Counted from the stretch's first letter, positions 20,119 through 29,505 are shown. The stretch: 64,000 nt of DNA from Brachybacterium fresconis (GCF_017876515.1 NZ_JAGIOC010000001.1:1240001-1304000), one strand, 5' to 3'. Notes: generated by a model not told the origin, from the letters alone. Program-made: numbers and translations.

Positions 20119-21555
20119 ATGTCGACGCCCACACCACTTCCCCGTCCCGCCGCAGCCGCGAGCGCTCCCACCCGCACGACCATCGGCGCCGACGTCGACC
20201 CGTACGTCGTCGACGGGTCGCAGACCACCGAGCCGCCGCGCAGCTTCCGGGGCAAGCTGAAGTTCCTCGGGCCCGGCATGATCACCTCCGCGGCCGTCGT
20301 CGGCTCCGGCGAGCTGCTCACCGCGACCACGCTCGGCGCCCAGGTCGGCTTCATGCTGCTGTGGCTCGTGCTGGTCTCCACCTTCCTCAAGGTCTGGGTG
20401 CAGATCGAGCTGGCCCGATGGTCGATCTCCACCGGCCGCGTCGCCCTGGACGGCTACGACGACGTCCCGCCGCGGGTCGCGAAGCGCGGCTGGATCTCCT
20501 GGCTCGTGCTGCTGATGTTCCTGCAGTTCTTCATCGGCCAGGCGGGCGTCATCAGCGCCTCCGCCTTCGCCTTCAGCTCCCTGTTCCCGATCGGCCCCGA
20601 GCCCTACTCGATGCTGTCGATCGGCAGCTGGGTCGCCATCCTCGTCGTGGTCGCGATCGGGATCCACGTCGCCAATCGCTACGCCGTGGTCGAGAACATC
20701 TCCACCGTCCTGGTGCTGCTGGTGACGGCCTTCGCCGTCGTGATGCTCTTCCTCCTGCACGGCACCGAGTTCGCCTGGACCCTGGGCGACGTGGCCGACG
20801 GGATGCGCTTCGAGATCTCCCTGGGATCGGCCGGCATCGCCCTGGCCATGTTCGGCATGACCGGCGTGGGCGCCGGCGAGACCACCGCCTACACCTATTG
20901 GGTCGTCGAGAAGGGCTATGCGAGCTGGACCGGGCCCAACGACGGCACCGAGAGCTGGGTCGCCCGCGCCCGCGGCTGGATCTCCGTGATGAAGGTCGAC
21001 GCGTGGGTGTCCTGGGCGATCTACACCGCCTCCACTGCCGCCTTCTACATGCTCGGCGCCGCCGTGCTGCACCCCCAGGGGATCGTCCCCGAGGGCAACG
21101 ACGTCATGACCACGATCTCCTCGATCTTCGACTCCGCCGTCGGCACCTGGGGCGGCGTCCTCTTCCTGCTCGGTGCGGGACTGGCCCTGTTCAAGACGAT
21201 CCTCGCCAACGTTCCCAGCCTCGGCCGCCAGGTGGGGCACACGCTGTCGATCTTCGGCGCCTACGACTGGCGGGACCAGGTCGCCCGCGACCGCTGGCAG
21301 CGGGTCATCATGATCATCCTGCCGATCGGCTGGGGCATCCTGGGCACGGCGGTGTCCTCCCCGCTGGCCCTGGTGATCATCGCCGGCATCCTCAACGCGA
21401 TCTACCTGATCGGCGCGGCGATCGCGACGCTCTACCTCGCGCGGACCCAGACCGATCCGCGCATCCGTGACGGCCGGCCGACCTCGGTGCTGCTGTGGAT
21501 CTCCGCGATCGCCATCATCTTCGTGGGCGTCATCGGACTGTTCAATGCGTTCTGA
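20119..21555 (+). CDS. NRAMP-fold transporter lacking the canonical metal-site motifs
   Basis: 478 residues with about 11 hydrophobic helices after a 45-residue polar N-terminus. FLGPGMITSAAVVGSGE matches the start of NRAMP helix 1, but the metal-binding DPGN is replaced by GSGE (residues 62-65). The MPH-type motif of helix 6 is replaced by GAGE (251-254). The substrate is therefore unlikely to be bound as in classical Mn/Fe transporters. GAGGAG precedes the ATG. Co-transcribed with a GntR regulator and a sugar-acid dehydrogenase-like enzyme. Confidence 0.85.
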   Translation: MSTPTPLPRPAAAASAPTRTTIGADVDPYVVDGSQTTEPPRSFRGKLKFLGPGMITSAAVVGSGELLTATTLGAQVGFMLLWLVLVSTFLKVWVQIELARWSISTGRVALDGYDDVPPRVAKRGWISWLVLLMFLQFFIGQAGVISASAFAFSSLFPIGPEPYSMLSIGSWVAILVVVAIGIHVANRYAVVENISTVLVLLVTAFAVVMLFLLHGTEFAWTLGDVADGMRFEISLGSAGIALAMFGMTGVGAGETTAYTYWVVEKGYASWTGPNDGTESWVARARGWISVMKVDAWVSWAIYTASTAAFYMLGAAVLHPQGIVPEGNDVMTTISSIFDSAVGTWGGVLFLLGAGLALFKTILANVPSLGRQVGHTLSIFGAYDWRDQVARDRWQRVIMIILPIGWGILGTAVSSPLALVIIAGILNAIYLIGAAIATLYLARTQTDPRIRDGRPTSVLLWISAIAIIFVGVIGLFNAF

Positions 21556-21571
21556 GGTGCCTGAGGAGCCG

Positions 21572-22402
21572 ATGGCCGGAACGCTCGGGGACACGACCTG
21601 GCGCTATCTGACCGCCGGGGACGATGCCCCGGGGTCCACGGAGCTGGGACGGACCTCGCTGTCGGATCAGGCGCGCCGCGCCGTCCTGGACCTGATCGAC
21701 GAGCAGGGCCTCGGGGCCGGGGACGCGCTCCCCTCGACCGGGGCGCTGGCGGAGCGCTTCGCGGTGTCCAAGACCGTGGTGCGCGAGGCCCTCAGCGCCC
21801 TGGCCGCGCTGGGGATCATCGAGATCGCCAACGGCCGCAGCGCCACCGTGCGGGCACCGGACAGCTCTGTGGTCCGCTTCTACCTCTCCCGCGCCGTGCG
21901 CGACTCCCCCGGCGACGGCTTCACCGCGCTGATGGACCTGCGCAGCCCGCTCGAGATCCGCGCGGCGCAGGTGGCCGCGAGACGCTTCTCCGTCGCCGCG
22001 ACGGAGGGCCCGCCGGCCACGGAGGCCGCCCGGGCCCGGCTGCGTGGGCTGCTGGCGGAGATGGACGAGGCCTTGGACGACTCCCGGCTCTATCCCGAGC
22101 TCGACCTGCGGCTGCACCAGGAGATCGCGCGGCTGAGCGGCAATCGGGCCCTGCACGGCATCCTCGAGGCGGTCAGCACGCCGCTGTTCCGTGCCATGCG
22201 AGATCTGCGAGCCACCCGGGATCAGCACGGGCTGGTCGGCGCCGAGCACGAGGACCACGCCCGCATCGTGCAGGCGATCCTCGACGGGGACGAAGCGGCC
22301 GCCGCGGCGGCCATGTCCGCGCACATGGTCTCCGTGGAGGCCTTCGCGATCCCCTCCCCCGGGTCGACCTCGGTCCCCGGGTCCGACGGCCCCGCCGTCT
22401 GA
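21572..22402 (+). CDS. GntR-family (FadR/FCD type) transcriptional regulator
   Basis: 276 residues from the ATG at 21572 (GAGGAG just upstream). An ATG at 21545 overlapping the transporter gene is an alternative adding nine residues. The N-terminal winged helix has LPSTGALAERF-like sequence followed by AVSKTVVREALSALAALGIIE. The C-terminal FCD ligand domain has the expected Asp, His and His metal residues in DLRLHQEIARLSGNRAL and EHEDHARIVQAILDGD. FCD regulators sense carboxylates or sugar acids, which fits the idonate-dehydrogenase-like gene next door. Confidence 0.93.
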   Translation: MAGTLGDTTWRYLTAGDDAPGSTELGRTSLSDQARRAVLDLIDEQGLGAGDALPSTGALAERFAVSKTVVREALSALAALGIIEIANGRSATVRAPDSSVVRFYLSRAVRDSPGDGFTALMDLRSPLEIRAAQVAARRFSVAATEGPPATEAARARLRGLLAEMDEALDDSRLYPELDLRLHQEIARLSGNRALHGILEAVSTPLFRAMRDLRATRDQHGLVGAEHEDHARIVQAILDGDEAAAAAAMSAHMVSVEAFAIPSPGSTSVPGSDGPAV

Positions 22403-22503
22403 CCCGCGCTCTCCTGCGATCCGCCCTCCGGCGGCGCCCCTCGCCGGCGTCGCCGCAGCCCCTCCCGGTGCCCCCGGCAGCACCTCGACCCGAAAGGCAT
22501 CCC

Positions 22504-23514
22504 ATGCGCTCCCTGGAGATCCACGGCATCGACGACCTCCGCGTCGTCGACCGCGACGACCCTGCTCCCGGACCCGGCGAGGTCCAGATCGCCGTTGAAT
22601 GGGGCGGCATCTGCGGCTCCGATCTGGCCTATTGGCGCCGAGGCGTCTCCGGCACCGCGGTGATGAGCCATCCGTTCGTGCTCGGCCACGAGGTCTCCGG
22701 CCGCGTCTCCGCGCTCGGCGCCGGGGTGAGCGGACCGGGCGTGGGCAGCCCCGTCACGGTGCATCCGGCGCGGACCACCGGACCGCTCCCGGAGCGTCTG
22801 CGCGGACGCGAGAACCTCCACCCGGATCTGACCTACCTGGGCTCGGCCGCCGGTGATCCGCACACCGACGGCGCCTTCGCCCAGACGATCACGGTCCGCG
22901 CCGACCAGGTGGTGCCGCTGCCGGCCGGGCTCGACACCCGGCGGGCCGTGCTCGCCGAACCGCTGGGCGTGGCGATGCACGCCGTGACCCGGGCCGGCGA
23001 CCTCACCGGTGCCCACGTGCTGGTCAGCGGGTGCGGCCCGGTGGGTCTGCTGGTCGTCCTGGCCGCTCGGGACGCCGGTGCCGCCCGGATCAGCGCCGTG
23101 GACCTCTCCTCGCCGGCCCGCGAGCGGGCGCTCGCCCTCGGCGCCGACGAGGCGCTGGAATCCGCCGCGGACATGAGCGAGGAGATCACCGTGGCCTTCG
23201 AGGCCTCCGGCGCTCCTGCCTCGCTGGACGGGATCCTCCGCCACATCGCGCGCGCCTCCGTCGTGGTGCAGGTGGGGAACCTCCCGCCGACCCCGATCTC
23301 GGTGACGCTGGGCCCGATAGTCTCCCAGGAGCTGGAGTACCGCGGCACCTACCGCTTCGCCTCCGAGATCGAGGACGCCACCCGCCTGCTGGCGCGCACG
23401 CCCCGGGCCGAGCAGGTCATCACCCACGTTCTCGACCTCGAGGATGCCCACGCCGCCTTCACCACGGCCGCCACCGACCCGGCCAGCAGCAAGGTCGTGC
23501 TCCGCCTGAGCTGA
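22504..23514 (+). CDS. Zinc-type alcohol dehydrogenase, L-idonate 5-dehydrogenase-like
   Basis: 336 residues of the medium-chain dehydrogenase fold. Catalytic zinc ligands are visible as the Cys in GGICGSDLAYW and the His-Glu of VLGHEVSG. The nucleotide site is VSGCGPVGLLVVLAA. The four-cysteine structural zinc loop usual after the GHE motif is missing: the segment HPARTTGPLPERLRG has no cysteine. It presumably oxidises a sugar alcohol or sugar acid with NAD(P). GAAAGG lies eight bases before the ATG. Last gene of the transporter/GntR cluster. Confidence 0.87.
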   Translation: MRSLEIHGIDDLRVVDRDDPAPGPGEVQIAVEWGGICGSDLAYWRRGVSGTAVMSHPFVLGHEVSGRVSALGAGVSGPGVGSPVTVHPARTTGPLPERLRGRENLHPDLTYLGSAAGDPHTDGAFAQTITVRADQVVPLPAGLDTRRAVLAEPLGVAMHAVTRAGDLTGAHVLVSGCGPVGLLVVLAARDAGAARISAVDLSSPARERALALGADEALESAADMSEEITVAFEASGAPASLDGILRHIARASVVVQVGNLPPTPISVTLGPIVSQELEYRGTYRFASEIEDATRLLARTPRAEQVITHVLDLEDAHAAFTTAATDPASSKVVLRLS

Positions 23515-23603
23515 TGCCCGCGGTCGGACGACCGTTCGGGCGCCCGGGGCAGCCGGAGCCCCGTCGTCGGAGGAGACGGCACGATCGCTTAGACTCGACG
23601 CCC

Positions 23604-24665
23604 GTGACGACTCCCGGACCCCTCCCCCGCCCGCCGCGGCGCATCGTCCTGCTCGCCGGCCCCTCCGGCAGCGGGAAGGGTCTGATGGGCCGGCGCTCGG
23701 GACTGCCCGTGCTGGGTCTGGACGAGTTCTACCGCGAGCACGACGACCCGGGCCTGCCCCGACGGTTCGGGATCGTGGACTGGGATGATCCGGCGTCCTG
23801 GAATGCCGGTGCCGCGCTCGAGGCGCTCACCGCCCTCGCCCACGACGGAGCAGCCGACGTCCCCGAGTACTCGATCTCGGCCTCGCGCCGGATCGGCAGC
23901 ACGCGCCTCGAGGCCGGAGGCGCCCCTGTGATCATCGCCGAGGGCATCTTCGCCGCCGAGCTGATCGCCCCGCTGGCCGCCGCGGGCCTGCTGGCCGACG
24001 CGGTCGTGCTGCGCCGCCCGGTCCCGGTGGTGTTCACGCTGCGTCTTGCCCGGGACCTGCGCGAGCATCGCAAGCCGCCGCTGACGCTGCTGCGGCGCGG
24101 CTGGGGACTGGCCCGGGATCAGCGCGGGGACCTCGAGAGGTGGATCCGCGCGGGGATGCGTCCGGAGGGGCTGACCTCCGGGGTGCGCCGTCTCCGCGCC
24201 CTGACGGCCCTCGCCGAGGCGGAGGCCGCGCACGGTCCGGGACCCCGGGCCTCGGACGTCCTGCGGATCACGGCCGTCAGCTTCCTGCGTCCCGGCCCCC
24301 ACGGCCCGGAGGTGCTCGCGGTGCGCAAGCGCGGCACGGGCACCTATATGCAGGTGGGCGGCAAGCTCGAGGCGGGAGAGACCGCACTCGAGGCGGCGGT
24401 GCGGGAGGTCGCCGAGGAGATCGGCGTACAGCTGGAGCCCCGCGATCTCGAACCGCTGGGGGATTTCGAGGCGGTCGCCGCCAACGAGCCGGACACCCTG
24501 GTGCGCTCGAGCGTGTTCGTCTGCCGCCGGGAACTTCCCGAGCCGATCGCCGTCCGGGCCGAGCTGGCCGACCACCGATGGGTGCGGGTGGACGATCCGG
24601 GCACCGGACCGCGCCTGGCCCCGCTGATGCTCGAGCACATCCTCCCGGCGCTGCGGGGGCTCTGA
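23604..24665 (+). CDS. Fusion of P-loop (uridine-kinase-like) kinase and NUDIX hydrolase
   Basis: 353 residues from a GTG at 23604. The N-terminal half (about 1-210) has a Walker A LLAGPSGSGKG and DEFYREHDDP, as in uridine kinase-like phosphotransferases. The C-terminal half (about 220-353) has a complete NUDIX box in GGKLEAGETALEAAVREVAEE followed by IGV. TAGACT at 23590-23595 ends eight bases before the GTG and there is no Shine-Dalgarno, so the mRNA is probably leaderless. Joining a nucleoside-kinase-type domain to a nucleotide-cleaving domain suggests paired nucleotide handling. The substrate is unknown. Confidence 0.87.
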   Translation: MTTPGPLPRPPRRIVLLAGPSGSGKGLMGRRSGLPVLGLDEFYREHDDPGLPRRFGIVDWDDPASWNAGAALEALTALAHDGAADVPEYSISASRRIGSTRLEAGGAPVIIAEGIFAAELIAPLAAAGLLADAVVLRRPVPVVFTLRLARDLREHRKPPLTLLRRGWGLARDQRGDLERWIRAGMRPEGLTSGVRRLRALTALAEAEAAHGPGPRASDVLRITAVSFLRPGPHGPEVLAVRKRGTGTYMQVGGKLEAGETALEAAVREVAEEIGVQLEPRDLEPLGDFEAVAANEPDTLVRSSVFVCRRELPEPIAVRAELADHRWVRVDDPGTGPRLAPLMLEHILPALRGL

Positions 24666-24728
24666 GGTCCCACCACAGTCCCCTGAGGCCCCGCCCTCCT
24701 CGGACGTCCCTCCCTCCTGGGAGCCGCC

Positions 24729-26087
24729 TCAGGCGATGCGGTCCCGCACGATCCTGCGCTCACCGGCCGCGGACCCGGGCGCCGCGAAGGTCCAGGACCC
24801 GTCGATTGCCGCGAGAGCCCGGTCCACGCGCTCCGGGGTGTCGGTGTGCAGCCGGGCCAGGACGTCGCCGGAGCGCACCTCGTCGCCGATGTGCGCCGTG
24901 ATCTCCACGCCGGCGGCGGCCTGCACGGCCTCGCCGGGACGGGAGCGTCCGGCTCCCAGGCGCCAGGCGGCCACGCCCACGCCCATCGCATCCAGCCCGG
25001 TCACCACGCCGTCCTCGCGGGCCCGGAGGTCCTCGACGTGCCCGGCCGTCGGCAGCGGGGCGTCGACGTCTCCGCCCTGGGCGGTGATCATCGCCCGCCA
25101 GGTGTCCATGGCGCGGCCGTCGGCCAGTGCCGCCTCGACATCCGGATCGTGGATCCCGGAGGCCTCGAGCATCTCGCGGGCCAGGGCGCAGGTGAGCTCG
25201 ACGACGTCGGCCGGTCCCCCGCCGGCGAGCACCTCGAGGGACTCGCGCACCTCGAGGGCGTTGCCGGCCGTGCGGCCCAGCGGGGCGGACATGTCGGTCA
25301 GCAGGGCGACGGTGCGCACCCCGGCATCGGTGCCGAGCTCGACCATGGTGCGGGCGAGTTCGCGGGCGTCGGCCTCCTCCGTCATGAAGGCCCCCGCCCC
25401 CGTCTTGACGTCCAGGGTGAGCGCCGCGGTGCCCTCGGCGATCTTCTTGGACATGATCGAGCTGGCGATCAGCGGGATCGCCTCGACGGTGCCGGTGACG
25501 TCGCGCAGCGCGTAGAGCTTCTTGTCCGCCGGGGCGAGCCCGGAGCCGGCCGCGCAGATGACCGCGCCGACCGCCTCGAGCTGCGCCATCATCTCGTCGT
25601 TCGACAGGTCGGCCCGCCAGCCGGGGATCGCCTCGAGCTTGTCCAGGGTGCCGCCGGTGTGGCCGAGCCCGCGCCCGGACAGCTGCGGGACCGCGACGCC
25701 GTAGCTGGCCACCAGCGGGGCCAGCGGGAGGGTGATCTTGTCACCCACGCCCCCGGTGGAATGCTTGTCGGTGGTGGGCTTGGACAGGGACCGGAAGTCC
25801 ATCCGCTCGCCGCTGGCGATCATCGCGTCCGTCCAGCGGGCGATCTCGCGCCGTTCCATGCCGTTCAGGAAGATCGCCATGGCCAGCGCCGACATCTGCT
25901 CCTCGACGACCACACCGCGGGTGTACGCGTCGACGACCCAGTCGATCTGCTCGTCGCTGAGACGTTCATGATCGCGCTTGGCGCGGATCACGTCGACGGC
26001 GTCGAAGGGCTCGACGGCGGGGGTCGACGGCGCGGGGGCCGAGGAGACGGGAGCGGACGGGGCGGGCTCGGAGGATCCGGTGGTCAT
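24729..26087 (-). CDS. deoA: Thymidine (pyrimidine-nucleoside) phosphorylase
   Basis: 452 residues. After a Ser/Ala/Pro-rich 25-residue leader come VIRAKRDHERLSDEQIDWVV, the phosphate loop KHSTGGVGDKITLPLAPLVASY, GRGLGHTGGTLDKLEAIPGW, and a Lys-bearing SKKIAEGTAALTLDVKTGAGAF. It converts thymidine or deoxyuridine to base and deoxyribose-1-phosphate. Follows cdd in the nucleoside uptake operon. The bulk of the window's salvage pathway (Cdd, DeoA, PNP, DeoC) is thereby represented. Confidence 0.96.
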   Translation of the reverse strand: MTTGSSEPAPSAPVSSAPAPSTPAVEPFDAVDVIRAKRDHERLSDEQIDWVVDAYTRGVVVEEQMSALAMAIFLNGMERREIARWTDAMIASGERMDFRSLSKPTTDKHSTGGVGDKITLPLAPLVASYGVAVPQLSGRGLGHTGGTLDKLEAIPGWRADLSNDEMMAQLEAVGAVICAAGSGLAPADKKLYALRDVTGTVEAIPLIASSIMSKKIAEGTAALTLDVKTGAGAFMTEEADARELARTMVELGTDAGVRTVALLTDMSAPLGRTAGNALEVRESLEVLAGGGPADVVELTCALAREMLEASGIHDPDVEAALADGRAMDTWRAMITAQGGDVDAPLPTAGHVEDLRAREDGVVTGLDAMGVGVAAWRLGAGRSRPGEAVQAAAGVEITAHIGDEVRSGDVLARLHTDTPERVDRALAAIDGSWTFAAPGSAAGERRIVRDRIA

Positions 26088-26181
26088 GGGGTGCTCCTCG
26101 GGAGATCGGGGCGTCGGCCGCGGTCAGATGGTCCGCAGCTCGGGCTGGAGAGGTCGGGCGGGAGTGTCGGGCGGGAACTCG

Positions 26182-26598
26182 TCAGGGGCGCAGGTCGGCG
26201 GGCCCGAAGGCCTGGGGCAGCACGGCATCCATGCCCAGCGGCCCCTCGGGGGTGAGGATCACGAGGTCGTCTCCGGCGTGCTCGGACAGCAGCTGGCGGC
26301 AGCGACCGCACGGCATGACCACCTCGCGCTGGTCGCGGCCGAGGTGCTCGGCGCCGCCGACGCAGACGAAGCGGGCCAGCCGTCCCCCGCCGCCGGCGAT
26401 GAGCTCGCTGATGAGCCCGCATTCCGCGCAGAGGGTGACGCCGTAGCCGGCGTTCTCGACATTGCATCCGCGCACCAGGCGGCCGTCGGTGGTCAGTGCC
26501 GCCGCCCCCACCCGGAAGTGCGAGTACGGGGTGTAGGCGCGCTCGGCGATCTCGCGGGCCGAGGCCAGCAGCGTCGCGAAGTCGGACGTGGTGCTCAT
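26182..26598 (-). CDS. cdd: Cytidine deaminase
   Basis: 138 residues, normal for the tetrameric class. Zinc ligands are the Cys in LCAECGLISEL with the catalytic Glu, and the two Cys of MPCGRCRQLLSEH. RVGAAALTTDGRLVRGCNVENAGYG is the substrate-binding region. It deaminates cytidine and deoxycytidine. It starts 13 nt after the upstream permease stop and precedes deoA, in one operon with the nucleoside transporter. Confidence 0.97.
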   Translation of the reverse strand: MSTTSDFATLLASAREIAERAYTPYSHFRVGAAALTTDGRLVRGCNVENAGYGVTLCAECGLISELIAGGGGRLARFVCVGGAEHLGRDQREVVMPCGRCRQLLSEHAGDDLVILTPEGPLGMDAVLPQAFGPADLRP

Positions 26599-26611
26599 GC
26601 TTCCGATGGTC

Positions 26612-27949
26612 TCATTGCTTGACGTACGGGGTGCCGTTGGCGGCCGGGACCCGCACCCGGCCGACGACGCCCGCCACCGCGAACAGGGCGACGACGTAGG
26701 GGAGCATCAGCAGGAAGTCGCCGGGGATGTCGACGCCGCCCTGGGCGGCGGACATCGTGCCCAGCCGCAGCTGGAGGGAGTCCGCGAAGGCGAAGGTGAG
26801 CGCCGCCAGCAGCGCGCCGATCGGGTGGTAGCGGCCCAGGATCATCGCGGCGAGCGCGATATAGCCCTTGCCGGCGGACATCTCCTCGCCGAAGGCGACC
26901 CCGGTGCCGATGGTCAGCGTCGCGCCGCCGAGGCCGGCGACCGCGGAGCCCAGCATGACGTTGATCCAGCGGGTGCGGTTGACGTTGATGCCGACGGTGT
27001 CGGCCGCTCGGGGGTGCTCGCCGACGGACCGCACGCGCAGGCCCCAGCGGGTGCGGAACAGCGCCACCGTCAGTGCGGCGACGATGATCCACATCAGGTA
27101 GACCAGCACGTTCTGCTCGAACAGGACCCGACCGATGACCGGGATGTCCGCGAGCACCGGGATGCGCAGGGTGGGCAGGCGCAGCGGCGAGTTGAACATG
27201 CCGGGGTTCTGGCGCATCACGGTGCCGAAGAAGAAGGACGTCACGCCGATGGCGAGCACGTTCAGCACCACGCCGACGATGATCTGCTGGACCCGGTAGC
27301 CGACGGCGAACATCGCCAGCAGGGCCCCCATCACCAGGGCCATGAAGGGCGCGGCGATCAGGCCGACCCAGGCGCTGCCGGCCAGGGAGCCGACCAGGGC
27401 CGCACCGAAGGCGCCGAAGAGCAGCTGGCCCTCGATGGCGATGTTGATGACGCCGGCGCGCTCGGAGAGCACTCCGGACAGCGCCCCGAACGCCAGCGGC
27501 ACCGCGAGGGCCAGGGTGCCCTGCAGCAGGGTCGCGACGCCGAGGGTCCGCTCCGAGATCACCCAGGTCAGGAACGCGAGGATCCACGCGAGAGCGAACA
27601 CCGCGATCAGCGTGGTGCGCACCGCCGGGCGGGGACGGGCGACGCGGGCCTGCAGCAGCCACAGGGCCGCCGAGACGGCCAGGGCGATCACCGACAGCAC
27701 GATCGCGGCACCCATGGAGGGGACCGTGATGCTCTGCGGGACGAGGCCGCCGGGGTTGATGTCCCGGGATCGGGCGAGGGCGTAGACGGACTCGGCACCG
27801 GGGATGCCGCGCAGCCCGAAGAGCACCAGCGCGATGACGCCGAGCACCGTGGTGGTCGCGGGCAGGTGCCACCAGCTGTCCGGGCGGACGTCGGCGTGGT
27901 CCGCGCGGATCTCGGGATCGTCCTGGACGACGGCGGGTGAGGTGGTCAT
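26612..27949 (-). CDS. ABC transporter permease (nucleoside/BMP family)
   Basis: 445 residues, about ten membrane helices. An N-terminal extension of about 90 residues precedes the branched-chain-permease-like core, with LSERAGVINIAIEGQLLFGAFGAA and LRVRSVGEHPRAADTVGINVNRTRW, the signature loop contacting the ATPase. It is the counterpart of NupQ/YufQ in nucleoside importers. The start overlaps the end of the other permease by 4 nt. Confidence 0.93.
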   Translation of the reverse strand: MTTSPAVVQDDPEIRADHADVRPDSWWHLPATTTVLGVIALVLFGLRGIPGAESVYALARSRDINPGGLVPQSITVPSMGAAIVLSVIALAVSAALWLLQARVARPRPAVRTTLIAVFALAWILAFLTWVISERTLGVATLLQGTLALAVPLAFGALSGVLSERAGVINIAIEGQLLFGAFGAALVGSLAGSAWVGLIAAPFMALVMGALLAMFAVGYRVQQIIVGVVLNVLAIGVTSFFFGTVMRQNPGMFNSPLRLPTLRIPVLADIPVIGRVLFEQNVLVYLMWIIVAALTVALFRTRWGLRVRSVGEHPRAADTVGINVNRTRWINVMLGSAVAGLGGATLTIGTGVAFGEEMSAGKGYIALAAMILGRYHPIGALLAALTFAFADSLQLRLGTMSAAQGGVDIPGDFLLMLPYVVALFAVAGVVGRVRVPAANGTPYVKQ

Positions 27950-29505
27950 CGCTGGTCTCCCTTCGCGTCGGTGGGCTCGTCGCCGTCGGTCGCGGGCGGG
28001 GTCGGATCGGGCGGGGTCGGATCCAGTGGTGTGTCCGGGGGCGGGGATCCGGGGGACGCGGTGCCGGAGGAGCCGGCGTCGGGTGATGCGGCGGCCGGTG
28101 ATGCGGCGTCGGACGGGGCCGCGCCGGGCAAGGCGGCGGAGGCGGCGGACGCCGCGGCCGTCGTCCGTGCCCGGCGCACACGGGAACCGTCACCGGGATG
28201 GTCGATGCGGCGCAGGCCGACCAGGGTGCGCACGAGCGGCGGGGCCGCGATGAACAGCACCACCAGCACCTGGATGACCTGCACGAGGTCCAGCGGCACG
28301 CCCTGGTTGGTCTCCATGAAGCGGCCGCCGGTGGACAGACCCGCGAACAGCAGACCCGCCAGCACGATCCCCACGGGACCGGAACGACCCAGCAGCGCCA
28401 CCGTGATGGCATCGAAGCCGATGCTGCCGGCGATGCCCTCGGTCAGTCGCTTCTCGGTGCCCAGCACGTGGACCGCCCCGGCGAGTCCGACGAGCGCCCC
28501 GGCGACGGCGAGGACCAGGAAGGAGGTGCGGGCCGTGGAGATGCCGGCGACCCGGGCGGCGCGCGGGTTCGAGCCGACGGCGCGGAACTGGAAGCCGAGG
28601 GTGGAGCGGCTCATCAGCCACCACAGGGCCGCGGCGCAGCCTGCGGCGAGGAAGATCCCGGCGTGCAGGCGGAAGCCGGAGCCCAGCAGGTGCGGCAGCG
28701 CCGCTGAATCCGCAATGGACGGGGAGGTGGGCTGTGCCTGGTTCGCGCCGGTGAAGGCGGCGGTCTTCAGGGCGAAGAACAGCAGGTAGGTCGCGATCCA
28801 GTTCAGCATGATCGTGCTGATGACCTCGTTGGCGCCGAAGCGGGCCTTGAGGAAACCGGCGATGCCGCCCCAGACGGCTCCGGCCAGCACGCCGCCGAGC
28901 AGGGCGAGCAGCAGGTGCACGACGATCGGCAGGTTCCAGGTGAAGCCGATGTAGCCGGCGGCCATGGCCCCGACGATCAGCTGGCCGGTGCCACCGATGT
29001 TGAACAGCCCGGCGCGGAAGCTGACGGCCATGCCGGCGGAGGCGATGATCAGCGGGGTGGCGACCGTCAGGGTCTCTGTCAGGGGGCGCAGCCCGGTCGC
29101 GAGGGCGGGGAGGAGCACATAGGTTCCGCTGCCGCCGGCGTCCCGCAGGTCCTCGGCCACCCGGGAGAAGCCGGGGCCGTCGAACACGGCGCCGCGGAAC
29201 ATGGCTCCGTAGGCGTGGGTGACGGACTGCCAGATCGCGGTCACGGCGTCGGTGGGTCGGTCGAAGAAGTAGCCGAGGGTGGCGCGGACCTCCTCGTCGG
29301 CGATGACGATGAGGACCGATCCGATCAGGAAGGCGAACACGAAGCTCATCACGACGACCAGCAGGTCGCCGCGGGCGATCCCCTGGAGCGTCCGGCTCAG
29401 GCGCGTCTCGGCCCGTTCCTCGGGCGGCGGCGGGGTCTCGGTGTCCCCGGATCCGACCCCGGGGGCGGATCCGCTGCCGGCGGGTTCGGCGACGGCGGTG
29501 CTCAT
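27946..29505 (-). CDS. ABC transporter permease (nucleoside/BMP family)
   Basis: 519 residues. The core contains SFRAGLFNIGGTGQLIVGAMAA and FRAVGSNPRAARVAGISTART, typical of NupP/YufP-like permeases. After the last helix (about residue 430) there is an Ala/Ser/Pro/Asp-rich cytoplasmic tail of about 80 residues of low complexity, a likely lineage-specific extension. It overlaps both neighbouring genes by 4 nt, so ATPase and permeases are translationally coupled. Confidence 0.93.
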   Translation of the reverse strand: MSTAVAEPAGSGSAPGVGSGDTETPPPPEERAETRLSRTLQGIARGDLLVVVMSFVFAFLIGSVLIVIADEEVRATLGYFFDRPTDAVTAIWQSVTHAYGAMFRGAVFDGPGFSRVAEDLRDAGGSGTYVLLPALATGLRPLTETLTVATPLIIASAGMAVSFRAGLFNIGGTGQLIVGAMAAGYIGFTWNLPIVVHLLLALLGGVLAGAVWGGIAGFLKARFGANEVISTIMLNWIATYLLFFALKTAAFTGANQAQPTSPSIADSAALPHLLGSGFRLHAGIFLAAGCAAALWWLMSRSTLGFQFRAVGSNPRAARVAGISTARTSFLVLAVAGALVGLAGAVHVLGTEKRLTEGIAGSIGFDAITVALLGRSGPVGIVLAGLLFAGLSTGGRFMETNQGVPLDLVQVIQVLVVLFIAAPPLVRTLVGLRRIDHPGDGSRVRRARTTAAASAASAALPGAAPSDAASPAAASPDAGSSGTASPGSPPPDTPLDPTPPDPTPPATDGDEPTDAKGDQR

